A stretch of DNA of 64,000 bases from an uncultured Flavonifractor sp. Its GTDB lineage: Bacteria > Bacillota > Clostridia > Oscillospirales > Oscillospiraceae. Below are positions 28,881-37,633 of the stretch, piece by piece. The translations under genes and the position numbers were made by a program. The number at the start of each line of letters is the position of its first letter. Within the stretch, counting starts at the first letter, position 1. The notes beneath the pieces were generated by a model. It was not told where the DNA came from. It did not search any database and saw only the letters and a list, made by a program, of their open reading frames with translations. The stretch spans positions 100,640 to 164,639 of the forward strand of contig CANAAV010000004.1 of NCBI GenBank assembly GCA_947346365.1. Reading direction: 5' to 3'.

Positions 28881-28989
28881 ACGCCTGTGCCGCCGGCAGG
28901 CGGACAGGCGCAGGGCGGCCCCTGAAGCGCACATGGAACGCATACTGCGGCAAGCTGTGGTTTGCATATCGCTGCATCGAGGTGTGATT

Positions 28990-29757
28990 ATGATCGAAAC
29001 CTGGGACGTATCCATTCCGGAGCTCACCGGAAGCCAGACACGCAAAGTCTATCTCTACCTGCCGGACTCCTACCAATGGGAGCCGGAATACCGCTACCCG
29101 GTGCTGTACATGTTCGACGGGCACAACGTCTTTTTTGACTCCGACGCCACCTATGGAAAGAGCTGGGGTCTGGGAGAGTACCTGGACGCCTCCCAGACCC
29201 GCCTGATCGTAGCGGCGGTGGAGTGCAACCACAGCCCGGACAACGGACGCTTATCAGAGTATTCCCCCTTCACCTTTTATGAGCCTGACCTGGGCCAAGT
29301 GACCGGACGGGGGCGTATTACCCTGGACTGGTTCGTGCACCAGTTTAAACCGGACATCGACCGGCGCTTCCGCACCTGCCCCGACCGGCGGCACACCTTC
29401 ATCGCCGGCAGCTCTATGGGTGGGCTGATGAGCCTGTACGCAGTGCTGGAATACAACCATGTGTTCTCCCGGGCGGCGGCCCTCTCCCCCTCCCTGTGGG
29501 TGGCTCCGGAGCGGCTGGCCCGCGTGGTGCGGGGAGCCGACGTCCGCTCGGATACCGTGCTGTACATGGACTACGGCTCACGGGAGCTGGGCAACCACGA
29601 AGTCATGGCCGGCCAGTTTGCCAAAGTAGCCGGCCGGCTGCTGACCTGCGGGATTCATCTGACCTGCCGCATCGTACCCGACGGAGACCACTGCGAAGCC
29701 AGCTGGGAGCGGCAGAATCCATTTTTTATTCAAACGCTGATGTATGGCGTCGAATAG
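28990..29757 (+). CDS. Esterase D-like alpha/beta hydrolase
   Basis: 255 residues from ATG 28990 (GAGGTGATT upstream). PF00756-type esterase: YPVLYMFDGHNVFFDSDATYG near the N-terminus, the nucleophile elbow GSSMGG, and a late GDHCEASW with the probable catalytic His. No signal peptide, so intracellular. A 29-bp imperfect hairpin at 28882-28910, without a T-run, lies between glyA and this gene. Ten bases separate it from a second hydrolase. Confidence 0.85.
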   Translation: MIETWDVSIPELTGSQTRKVYLYLPDSYQWEPEYRYPVLYMFDGHNVFFDSDATYGKSWGLGEYLDASQTRLIVAAVECNHSPDNGRLSEYSPFTFYEPDLGQVTGRGRITLDWFVHQFKPDIDRRFRTCPDRRHTFIAGSSMGGLMSLYAVLEYNHVFSRAAALSPSLWVAPERLARVVRGADVRSDTVLYMDYGSRELGNHEVMAGQFAKVAGRLLTCGIHLTCRIVPDGDHCEASWERQNPFFIQTLMYGVE

Positions 29758-29767
29758 GAGCAAAACG

Positions 29768-30532
29768 ATGGAGACAAGATATTTTAAAGCGTATAGCCCC
29801 ATTCTGGGCCGGGAGATGGAATGCAAGCTCTACGGCCACGGAGGAAAACCGGCGCTGTTCATTCCCTGCCAGGACGGGCGGTTTTACGATTTTGCCGATT
29901 TTCACATGGCGGACGTCTGGGCCCCTTGGATTGACGCGGGTCAGGTGATGGTCTTCGCCATCGACACCCTGGACCGGGAGACCTGGTCCAACAAGACCGG
30001 CGATCCCTTCTGGCGCGCCCGGCGGCACGAGCAGTGGATGGATTATATCACGGTGGAAATGGTCCCGTTTATCCGGGACACCGCCAATCAGCGCAATGGC
30101 TGGACCGGATATCCGGGCATTCTCGCCTTTGGGTGCAGCCTGGGGGCCACCCACGCCGCCAACCTATACTTCCGCCGTCCGGACCTGTTCGACGGCCTGC
30201 TGGCCCTCAGCGGCATCTATGACGCAGCCTATGGCTTTGACGGATATATGGACGAGGTGGTCTATCAGAATTCCCCCATCCACTACATGGCCAACCTGCC
30301 GGAGGACCACCCATATATCCAGCGCTTTAACCGGCAGCGTGCGGCAGTCTGCGTGGGCCAAGGCCCGTGGGAGATTCCTGAGACCACCCGCACCCTGGCA
30401 GAGATTTTGAGCCGCAAGGGCATCCACACCTGGGTGGATTTCTGGGGCTATGACTGCGCGCACGACTGGCCCTGGTGGTACAAGCAGGTGCGCTATTTCC
30501 TGCCCTGGCTGCTGGGCGGCGAGGCCGGCTGA
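29768..30532 (+). CDS. Esterase-family alpha/beta hydrolase (second copy type)
   Basis: 254 residues from ATG 29768, chosen because AGGAG lies 7 bases upstream. Elbow GCSLGATHAANLYFRRPDLF with Ser nucleophile; CAHDWPWW near the end probably holds the catalytic His. It is clearly different in sequence from the preceding hydrolase. It is followed after 33 bases by an ATP-grasp gene, giving an esterase-esterase-ATP-grasp operon of unknown function. Confidence 0.82.
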   Translation: METRYFKAYSPILGREMECKLYGHGGKPALFIPCQDGRFYDFADFHMADVWAPWIDAGQVMVFAIDTLDRETWSNKTGDPFWRARRHEQWMDYITVEMVPFIRDTANQRNGWTGYPGILAFGCSLGATHAANLYFRRPDLFDGLLALSGIYDAAYGFDGYMDEVVYQNSPIHYMANLPEDHPYIQRFNRQRAAVCVGQGPWEIPETTRTLAEILSRKGIHTWVDFWGYDCAHDWPWWYKQVRYFLPWLLGGEAG

Positions 30533-30565
30533 GGCCCGCCTGTGAGAGTAAAGAGGAGAGGCATT

Positions 30566-31840
30566 ATGAAAAACGTTGTTTTTATTTCCCCCAATTTCCC
30601 AACAAATTACTGGAAATTCTGCCATGAGCTGAAGAATAACGGCATAAATGTATTGGGCGTCGGCGACCAGCCCTACGACGAGCTCAGCTGGGAACTGAAA
30701 AACAGCTTGACGGAATACTACAAGGTGGACACTCTGAAGAACTACGACGCAGTATACCGTGCAGTGGCATTTTTCATCCACAAATACGGACGCATCAGCT
30801 GGCTGGAATCCAACAACGAGTACTGGCTGGAGCAGGATGCCCACCTCAGGACAGATTTTCACATCACCAGCGGCTTTCAGGTGGAGGACATACCCCGCAT
30901 CAAGTATAAATCCCGCATGAAGGAGTTCTATGCCCGGGCGGGCATCCCCGCCGCCCGCTGGCATCTGGTAGATGATCTAAAGAGCTGCAGGGCTTTTATT
31001 CGGGAAGTGGGGTATCCGGTGGTGGTGAAGCCGGACAACGGCGTTGGCGCTTCCGACACCCACAAGCTCTCCAGCGACGCGGAGCTGCGGACCTTTCTGA
31101 AACAGCGCAGCCCTCAGGTACCTTACATTATGGAAGAATTTGTCCACGCGGAGGTAAACTCCTATGACGCCATCATCGGCGCCGATGGGGAGCCCCTCTT
31201 TGAGACGGGCAACATCACCCCCATGTCCATCATGGACATCGTAAATCAGGAGGACAACTCCATCTACTACATCCTCAAGGACCTGCCAGAAGACACCCGC
31301 GCCGCAGGCCGGGCGGCGGTAAAGAGCTTCGGAGTCAGGAACCGCTTCATCCACTTTGAGTTCTTCCGCCTGACCCAAGACCAGAAGGGCCTGGGCAGGC
31401 AGGGGGAGATTGTGGCCCTGGAGGTCAATATGCGTCCTTGCGGCGGATTTACGCCGGATATGATTAATTTCGCCCACAGTACCAATGTCTATAAAATCTG
31501 GGCGGATATGGTGGCCTTCGGCCGGACGGAGGCGCCTGTTGGAGAACACCGTTTCTGCGCCTACTCCGGGCGGCGGGACGGCAAACCCTTTGTATACAGC
31601 CATAAAGAAATCATGGACAAGTACGCCCCGCAGATGCGCATGGTGGAGCGCATTCCGGACGCCCTGGCCGGGGCCATGGGCAACCAGATGTATATGGCGG
31701 TGTTCCCCACCGAGGGAGAAATGGATCACTTTTACCACGACACCCTGCTGTGCCGGAAGTCCGAGCCGCCAAAGCCGGAGCAGCTCCAGGCCGCTGCGCA
31801 GGCGCAGCCGGAAGCGGCGCAGGCAGCTCCGGCCGGCTGA
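30566..31840 (+). CDS. ATP-grasp ligase of unknown substrate
   Basis: 424 residues from ATG 30566 (AGAGGAGAG upstream). N-terminal Rossmann-like part (VVFISPNFPTNYWKFCHELKNNGINVLGVG), central lid and ATP-binding YPVVVKPDNGVGAS, and the metal-binding ALEVNMRPCGG near residue 290. The last 30 residues are an Ala/Gln/Pro tail. ATP-grasp enzymes join a carboxylate to an amine or thiol via acyl-phosphate. Linked to two esterases, so it may make an ester- or amide-containing small molecule; this is inference. Confidence 0.85.
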   Translation: MKNVVFISPNFPTNYWKFCHELKNNGINVLGVGDQPYDELSWELKNSLTEYYKVDTLKNYDAVYRAVAFFIHKYGRISWLESNNEYWLEQDAHLRTDFHITSGFQVEDIPRIKYKSRMKEFYARAGIPAARWHLVDDLKSCRAFIREVGYPVVVKPDNGVGASDTHKLSSDAELRTFLKQRSPQVPYIMEEFVHAEVNSYDAIIGADGEPLFETGNITPMSIMDIVNQEDNSIYYILKDLPEDTRAAGRAAVKSFGVRNRFIHFEFFRLTQDQKGLGRQGEIVALEVNMRPCGGFTPDMINFAHSTNVYKIWADMVAFGRTEAPVGEHRFCAYSGRRDGKPFVYSHKEIMDKYAPQMRMVERIPDALAGAMGNQMYMAVFPTEGEMDHFYHDTLLCRKSEPPKPEQLQAAAQAQPEAAQAAPAG

Positions 31841-31954
31841 TTGAGAACCCGTATTCACAACCGTTTGACGCTGTCTTGGCGTCTCTTTTGCCGCCGCTCT
31901 GCGTTAAATTTTCTTGCCATCCGTCAGGCAATATTACAACCTGCGAAGAAAGCC

Positions 31955-31983
31955 TTGCAATTTTCTCTTCTCTATGATATCAT
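31955..31983 (+). promoter_or_regulatory. Promoter of the pheST T-box transcript
   Basis: TTGCAA (31955-31960), 17-bp spacer, TATCAT (31978-31983), about 60 bases ahead of the T-box stem I. Confidence 0.55.
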
Positions 31984-32049
31984 AGCCGCGAAGCCGCCGC
32001 CCCGCCGCAAAGGCGGGCGCGTCTCTTTCTCAGAGGCTGCGGCGGCACT

Positions 32050-32280
32050 TTCCGCGGTGAAAGGAAAAATAACGAGCTTGCGTTTCTCAGAGAGGGGCGG
32101 CCGTCGGCTGAAAACTGCCCTGCAACGTGTCGTTTGGTTCGTCCTGGAGCGGCCCTGGAGACAGGGCGGCCAGTCCGCCGTTACCGGGCTTTAAGTGTCC
32201 GCGCCTGCGCGCGGGAATGCGGGTGGTACCGCGGAAGGCACAGCCTTTCGTCCCAGCAGTTGGGGCGGAGGGTTTTTTTG
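32050..32280 (+). promoter_or_regulatory. T-box riboswitch, tRNA-Phe specific
   Basis: The T-box core GGGTGGTACCGCGG lies at 32221-32234. Stem I pairs CCGC (32050-32053) with GCGG (32149-32152), AGGA (32060-32063) with TCCT (32142-32145), and ACGA (32070-32073) with TCGT (32130-32133). The internal loop between the last two stems holds TTC at 32138-32140, a Phe codon, as specifier. The distal region contains AGAGAG and CTGAAAAC. The terminator stem (32244-32272) is followed by seven T. Uncharged tRNA-Phe would favour the antiterminator and allow pheST expression. Confidence 0.92.
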
Positions 32281-32325
32281 TTGCTCCCTTTGCCCACAGA
32301 TCATCTAAGACAAGGAGTACCGGAA

Positions 32326-33351
32326 ATGAAGGAAACACTGGAACGCATTCGCCAAGAGGCCCTTTCCGCCCTGGAGGGGACCCAGGCCATCCAGGAGCTG
32401 GAGACCCTGCGGGTCAAATACCTGGGCAAAAAAGGAGAACTGACCGCCGTCCTCAAGCAGATGGGCAAGCTCTCCGCCGAAGAGCGCCCCGTCGTGGGCC
32501 AACTGGCCAACGAGGTCCGCGCCACACTGGAAAGGGCCATTGACACTGCCTCACAAAACCTGGAAAAGGCCGCTCTGGAGGCCCGGCTGAAGGCCGAAGC
32601 GGTGGACGTGACCATCCCCGGCAAGGCGGCCGTCTTGGGCCGCAGGCACCCCATGTATACCGCTCTGAGCGAAATTGAACATATTTTTGTGGGCATGGGC
32701 TTTACCGTGCTGGACGGCCCTGAGATCGAGCTTGCCACCTATAACTTTGACAAGCTCAACGCTGAGGAGGGCCACCCCTCCCGGGACTGGTCGGACACCT
32801 TCTATTTTGATCAGGACAGCCGGGTTATGCTCCGCTCCCAGACCAGCCCCATGCAGGTCCGCGCCATGGAGAGCATGTCCCTGCCCATCCGCATCATCGC
32901 CCCCGGCCGGGTTTACCGCAAGGACGAGGTGGACGCTACCCACTCCCCTATGTTTCATCAGGTAGAGGGCATGGTCATCGACAAAGATGTCACGATGGCC
33001 GACCTGAAGGGCACCCTGAATCTGCTGGCGGAGCAGCTGTTCGGCAAGGGCACCGTCACCCGCTTCCGCCCCCACCACTTTCCTTTTACCGAGCCCTCCT
33101 GCGAGATGGACGTGCAGTGCCACAAATGCGGCGGGGTCGGCTGCCCTACCTGCAAAGGAGAGGGCTGGATTGAGCTTCTGGGCGCGGGAATGATTCACCC
33201 CAATGTTCTGCGCATGGCCGGCATCGACCCGGAGGAGTACTCCGGCTGGGCCTTCGGCATGGGTCTGGAGCGCACCGCCATGCGTCGCTTCAAGATTGCC
33301 GACCTGCGCCTTATCTTCGAAAACGACGTGCGGTTCTTAGAGCAGTTTTGA
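32326..33351 (+). CDS. pheS: Phenylalanyl-tRNA synthetase alpha subunit
   Basis: 341 residues from ATG 32326 (AAGGAG 8 bases before); the longer frame runs into the T-box. N-terminal coiled coil, then class II motifs: HPM in the linker, motif 2 FRIIAPGRVYRKDEVDATH-like region and motif 3 FGMGLERTAM. A Cys cluster (CHKCGGVGCPTCKGEGW) is present. Forms an alpha2-beta2 enzyme with PheT. Confidence 0.97.
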   Translation: MKETLERIRQEALSALEGTQAIQELETLRVKYLGKKGELTAVLKQMGKLSAEERPVVGQLANEVRATLERAIDTASQNLEKAALEARLKAEAVDVTIPGKAAVLGRRHPMYTALSEIEHIFVGMGFTVLDGPEIELATYNFDKLNAEEGHPSRDWSDTFYFDQDSRVMLRSQTSPMQVRAMESMSLPIRIIAPGRVYRKDEVDATHSPMFHQVEGMVIDKDVTMADLKGTLNLLAEQLFGKGTVTRFRPHHFPFTEPSCEMDVQCHKCGGVGCPTCKGEGWIELLGAGMIHPNVLRMAGIDPEEYSGWAFGMGLERTAMRRFKIADLRLIFENDVRFLEQF

Positions 33352-33366
33352 GGGAGGAAAGCGAGT

Positions 33367-35769
33367 ATGAATTTAAGCAGAAAGTGGCTGAGCGAATTTA
33401 CCGCTGTTGACGCCGGCGATAAGGATTTTGCCGAGGCTATGACCCTCTCCGGCTCCAAGGTAGAGCTGACTCACGACTTGGGCGGGGAGATTTCCAACGT
33501 TGTGGTAGGCAGAGTGCTCTCTCTGGTCCGCCATGAAAATTCCGACCACATGTGGGTCTGTCAGGTGGATGTGGGCTCTGGCGAGCCCGTCCAGATCGTC
33601 ACCGGGGCCCAAAACGTCAAGCAGGGCGACCTGGTCCCCGTGGCCAAGCATAAATCTACCCTGCCCGGCGGCGTCAAGATTGAGAAGGGCAAGCTCCGGG
33701 GCGTGGTCTCCAACGGTATGCTATGCTCTTTCCAGGAACTGGGGCTGGAGCAGCGGGACTTTCCCGCCGCCTATGAGGACGGCATCTGGATCCTGTCCGA
33801 CGATCCGGAGCTCTCCGGTCTTGTCCCAGGCCAGGATATCCGGACGGCCGTTGGCCTGGACGACCATGTGGTAGAATTTGAGATTACCCCCAACCGCCCT
33901 GACTGCCTGAGCGTCATCGGCCTGGCCCGGGAGGCCGCCGCCACCTTTGACCAGCCGCTGCATCTCCATCCCCCGGTGGTAAAGGGCGGCGGAGCCGGGG
34001 AGCTGTCCCAGCTGCTGGACGTGGAGACCCCGGACCCGGAGCTCTGCCCCCGGTACACCGCCCGGATGGTGCGCAACGTCAAAATCGCCCCTTCCCCCAA
34101 ATGGATGCGGGAACGGCTGCGCTCCATGGGGGTGCGCCCCATCAACAATATCGTAGATATTACCAACTACGTGATGCTGGAGTATGGCCAGCCTATGCAC
34201 GCCTTCGACTACCGCTATGTCAAAGGCGGCAAAATCATCGTCCGCCGGGCCAAGGCCGGCGAGGAGCTGACCACCCTGGACGGCGCTGTCCGCAAGCTTA
34301 ACACAAACCACCTGGTCATCGCCGACGAGACCCGCGCCGTGGGCCTGGCGGGCATCATGGGCGGCGAAAACAGCGAAATTGTGGAGGATACGGTAGACGT
34401 GGTCTTCGAATCCGCCAATTTTGACGGCACCACCATCCGCAAGGGGGCCCTTTCCCTCGGCATGCGCACCGAGGCCAGCGCCAAATTTGAAAAGGGCCTG
34501 GATATCCTCAACACCCTGCCCGCCGTAAACCGGGCCTGCGAGCTGGTGGAGCTGCTGGGAGCCGGAGAAGTCGTGGACGGCGTGATCGACATTCTAAACT
34601 ATGTCCCCCAGCCCACCGTCCTCAAGCTGGAACCGGAAAAAATCAACGCCCTGCTGGGTACCAGCGTGCCCGCGGCCGAGATGGTCCGCATTCTGGAAAA
34701 GCTGTCCTTTACCGTGGAGGCAGACCGGCTCACCGTCCCCTCCTGGCGGAGCGACGTCAAGGAGATGGCCGATCTGGCGGAGGAGGTCGCCCGGTTCTAC
34801 GGCTACAACAACATCCCCACCACCCTTATGCGCGGCCAAACCACCCTGGGCGGATACTCTCCCGCCCAAAAGCTGGAGCAGTCCCTGGGCGCCGTCTGCC
34901 GCTGCTGCGGTTATGACGAGATCATCACCTACTCCTTCATCTCCCCCTCCTACTATGACAAAATTTGCTGGCCCGCGGACTGTCCCGCCCGCAGCTCCTT
35001 CCGTATTCTCAACCCTTTAGGGGAGGATACCTCCATCATGCGCACCACCACCCTCCCCTCCATGCTGGATATTTTAGCCAGAAACTTCAACTACCGGAAT
35101 AAGAGCGCGCGGCTTTACGAGCTCGGCCGGGTCTACCAGCCCGGCGGGCCCGACGGGCTGGCTCTGGAGCGCAAGGTACTCACCATGGGCGCCTATGGCG
35201 GGGATATGGATTTCTTTGCCCTGAAGGGAGCCGTCGAGGCGGTTTTAAAGGAACTGCGGACCAGCGACATCCGCTTTGAACATCCCGGCGATTCTCCCGC
35301 CTACTCCTACCATCCCGGCCGCTGTGCCGTGGTGTGGAGCGGTCCTCACCGCCTGGGTATTCTGGGACAGATTCACCCCCTGGCCGCCCAGAATTTCGAC
35401 GTAGACGCCGAGCTGTACTGTGCCGAGCTGGACTTTGACGCGCTCCTTGCCGCCAAGGGGGCCGATCCGGAGTACGTTCCCCTGCCCAAATTCCCCGCCG
35501 TCACCCGGGACATCGCCGTGGTGTGCGCCGAGGAGATCACCGTGGGCGCGCTGGAGCGCGCCATCCGCAGAGGGGCCAAGGGCCTGCTGAAGCAGGCCGA
35601 CCTCTTTGACGTCTACCGGGGCAAGGGCATAGACCCGGGCAAGAAGAGCGTGGCCTTCAATCTGGTGCTCCGCGCCGACGACCGCAGCCTGACCGCCGAG
35701 GAGGCCGACGAGGATGTCAAGAGCATCCTCGCCCTGCTGGAGCGGGAGCTGGGGGCCGTCCTGCGCTGA
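33367..35769 (+). CDS. pheT: Phenylalanyl-tRNA synthetase beta subunit
   Basis: 800 residues, full length. N-terminal EMAP/OB tRNA-binding domain (VVGRVLSLVRHENSDHMWVC), B3/B4 editing domain, B5 domain, the catalytic-like core and a C-terminal ferredoxin-fold anticodon-binding domain (PAVTRDIAVVCAEEITVG). Follows pheS by 15 bases and shares its T-box control. Confidence 0.97.
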   Translation: MNLSRKWLSEFTAVDAGDKDFAEAMTLSGSKVELTHDLGGEISNVVVGRVLSLVRHENSDHMWVCQVDVGSGEPVQIVTGAQNVKQGDLVPVAKHKSTLPGGVKIEKGKLRGVVSNGMLCSFQELGLEQRDFPAAYEDGIWILSDDPELSGLVPGQDIRTAVGLDDHVVEFEITPNRPDCLSVIGLAREAAATFDQPLHLHPPVVKGGGAGELSQLLDVETPDPELCPRYTARMVRNVKIAPSPKWMRERLRSMGVRPINNIVDITNYVMLEYGQPMHAFDYRYVKGGKIIVRRAKAGEELTTLDGAVRKLNTNHLVIADETRAVGLAGIMGGENSEIVEDTVDVVFESANFDGTTIRKGALSLGMRTEASAKFEKGLDILNTLPAVNRACELVELLGAGEVVDGVIDILNYVPQPTVLKLEPEKINALLGTSVPAAEMVRILEKLSFTVEADRLTVPSWRSDVKEMADLAEEVARFYGYNNIPTTLMRGQTTLGGYSPAQKLEQSLGAVCRCCGYDEIITYSFISPSYYDKICWPADCPARSSFRILNPLGEDTSIMRTTTLPSMLDILARNFNYRNKSARLYELGRVYQPGGPDGLALERKVLTMGAYGGDMDFFALKGAVEAVLKELRTSDIRFEHPGDSPAYSYHPGRCAVVWSGPHRLGILGQIHPLAAQNFDVDAELYCAELDFDALLAAKGADPEYVPLPKFPAVTRDIAVVCAEEITVGALERAIRRGAKGLLKQADLFDVYRGKGIDPGKKSVAFNLVLRADDRSLTAEEADEDVKSILALLERELGAVLR

Positions 35770-35787
35770 GCGGGAGAAGGCCGCGCT

Positions 35788-36915
35788 ATGAAAAAAATCG
35801 CAGTCGTATTCGGCACCCGTCCGGAAGCCATCAAAATGTGCCCGCTGGTGAAACAGCTGCAAAAAAGCACCTGCCTGGAAACCGTAGTCTGCGTCAGCGG
35901 ACAGCACCGGGAGATGCTCCAGCAGGTGATGGACATTTTCGGCGTTACCGCCCAGCACAATCTGGACATTATGAAACCGGGCCAGGACCTGTTTGACATC
36001 ACGTCGGCGGTGCTGACCGGTATGCGCCAGGTGTTCCAACAGGAAAAGCCAGACGTGGTGCTGGTCCACGGGGACACCACCACGGCCTTTTCCTCGGCCA
36101 TGGCGGCCTTTTACCTGGGCATTCCTGTGGGCCACGTGGAGGCCGGCCTGCGGACCTGGAACCTGCGTTCCCCTTTCCCGGAGGAATTCAACCGCCAGAG
36201 TATCGGCCTAGTGTCCAAATACCACTTCGCCCCCACCCAAACCGCCAAAAAAAATCTGCTGGATGAGGGAAAGCGGGAGGAGGACATCCTGGTAACTGGA
36301 AACACAGGCATCGACGCGCTGTTTACCACCGTGCGGGAGGATTTCCATCACCCGGTTACCGACTGGGCCAAGGGCAGCCGCTTACTGGCCATTACCGCCC
36401 ACCGGCGGGAAAATCTGGGCCGCCCTATGCACGAGATGTTCCGGGCCATCTGCCGCATTCTGGAAGAGTTCCCCGATGTCAAGGCGGTCTATCCCATCCA
36501 CATGAACCCCCAGGTGCGGAAAATCGCCAGAGAAGAGCTGGCGGGGTGCGACAACCTGAGGATCATCGAGCCTCTGCCGGTGGACGCATTTCACAACCTG
36601 CTCAACGCGTCCTATCTCATCCTCACCGACAGCGGCGGCATTCAGGAGGAGGCCCCCTCCCTGGGCAAGCCCGTGCTGGTCATGCGGGACACCACCGAGC
36701 GCCCGGAAGGCGTACAAGCCGGCACCCTGCGCCTGACGGGCACGGGCGAGCAGTCCATCTATACCGCCTGCCGGACGCTTCTCACGGACCAGACCGCCTA
36801 CCGCAGAATGAGCCGCGCCCAAAATCCCTATGGCGACGGAAAGGCCAGCGCCCGGATTCGCGCCTTTTTGGAGCGGCGGCTGTGCGCCTGCGCGGAGGAC
36901 GGGCTGTCCTGCTGA
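35788..36915 (+). CDS. wecB: UDP-N-acetylglucosamine 2-epimerase (non-hydrolysing)
   Basis: 375 residues. Starts VVFGTRPEAIKMCPLVKQL; HGDTTTAFSSAMAAFYL, GHVEAGLRT, PFPEEFNR and DSGGIQEEAP are family signatures. Interconverts UDP-GlcNAc and UDP-ManNAc for wall polymer synthesis; mnaA is the Bacillus name. It starts 18 bases after pheT, so it appears to sit under the T-box transcript, an unusual partner. A strong terminator follows. Confidence 0.95.
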   Translation: MKKIAVVFGTRPEAIKMCPLVKQLQKSTCLETVVCVSGQHREMLQQVMDIFGVTAQHNLDIMKPGQDLFDITSAVLTGMRQVFQQEKPDVVLVHGDTTTAFSSAMAAFYLGIPVGHVEAGLRTWNLRSPFPEEFNRQSIGLVSKYHFAPTQTAKKNLLDEGKREEDILVTGNTGIDALFTTVREDFHHPVTDWAKGSRLLAITAHRRENLGRPMHEMFRAICRILEEFPDVKAVYPIHMNPQVRKIAREELAGCDNLRIIEPLPVDAFHNLLNASYLILTDSGGIQEEAPSLGKPVLVMRDTTERPEGVQAGTLRLTGTGEQSIYTACRTLLTDQTAYRRMSRAQNPYGDGKASARIRAFLERRLCACAEDGLSC

Positions 36916-36977
36916 CTTTTGGTGTGAATTCATATTCTTTTCGCGCTTCTATTGGCTCCGTCTGAACGCCGTCCTAA

Positions 36978-37018
36978 AAAAGCAGCCTTTGCCGTTTCCC
37001 TCGGCAAAGGCTGCTTTT
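36978..37018. terminator. Bidirectional terminator between wecB and nrdG
   Basis: A 17-bp perfect stem (36978-36994 with 37002-37018) flanked by A and T runs; serves wecB and the convergent host nrdG. Confidence 0.9.
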
Positions 37019-37032
37019 ATTTGTCCGCCCCT

Positions 37033-37563
37033 TCAGTGCTTTTGCTCCGGCAGAAGGGAGATTACACCCGTCCGGCGGGTGGCGTTCAGGTCGATAAGCC
37101 GCTGGTTGGCGCTGCCCCGGAAGCGCAGGGAGATGTCCTTATACTCCTCCATGTACCGCCCGTCCACCAGCACGTCCAGCAAGCAGAGCAATTCCGCCGT
37201 CTCCGGACAGCAGGGGTGGGCTCCGGCGGTGTGCAGCTCCTCATAGGTAAATCCGCTGAAGGCCCAGATGGTTTTGTCCGGATAGACCGCGCGTACCCGC
37301 CGCAGGAAGGGCAGCAGAGCCCGCTGGTTGGACGGCTCAAAGGGCTCCCCGCCCAATACCGTCAGGCCGTTAATATACTCCGGCGCCAGCAGCTCCAGCA
37401 GGCGCTCCTCCGTCTCTCCGGTGAAGGGCTCCCCATAGTTGAAGTCCCAGGTCTCCGGCTGGAAGCAGTGGGGACAGCGGTTGGTGCATCCCGACACAAA
37501 GAGCGTTACACGCACCCCTTCGCCGTTGGCAATATCGCAGTTTTTAATGCTGCCGTAGTACAT
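37033..37563 (-). CDS. nrdG: Anaerobic ribonucleotide reductase activating protein (host copy)
   Basis: 176 residues from ATG 37563, which has AAGGAG at proper spacing; GTG 37569 overlaps the RBS. Radical SAM CX3CX2C motif reads CTNRCPHC after GEGVRVTLFVSG. It uses SAM and a 4Fe-4S cluster to install the glycyl radical on NrdD. It follows nrdD by about 70 bases. A paralogue lies in the prophage at 44526-45050. Confidence 0.96.
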   Translation of the reverse strand: MYYGSIKNCDIANGEGVRVTLFVSGCTNRCPHCFQPETWDFNYGEPFTGETEERLLELLAPEYINGLTVLGGEPFEPSNQRALLPFLRRVRAVYPDKTIWAFSGFTYEELHTAGAHPCCPETAELLCLLDVLVDGRYMEEYKDISLRFRGSANQRLIDLNATRRTGVISLLPEQKH

Positions 37564-37633
37564 ACTCACTCCTTACCGCGCGTCCTGGCGGGCACACGCC
37601 CACCGGGACGGCGGCATTTCAATCTATTTTTTA

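Noticed and set aside
28882-28910. Hairpin between glyA and the first esterase
   Set aside because: Imperfect stem and no T-run; not called as a terminator.
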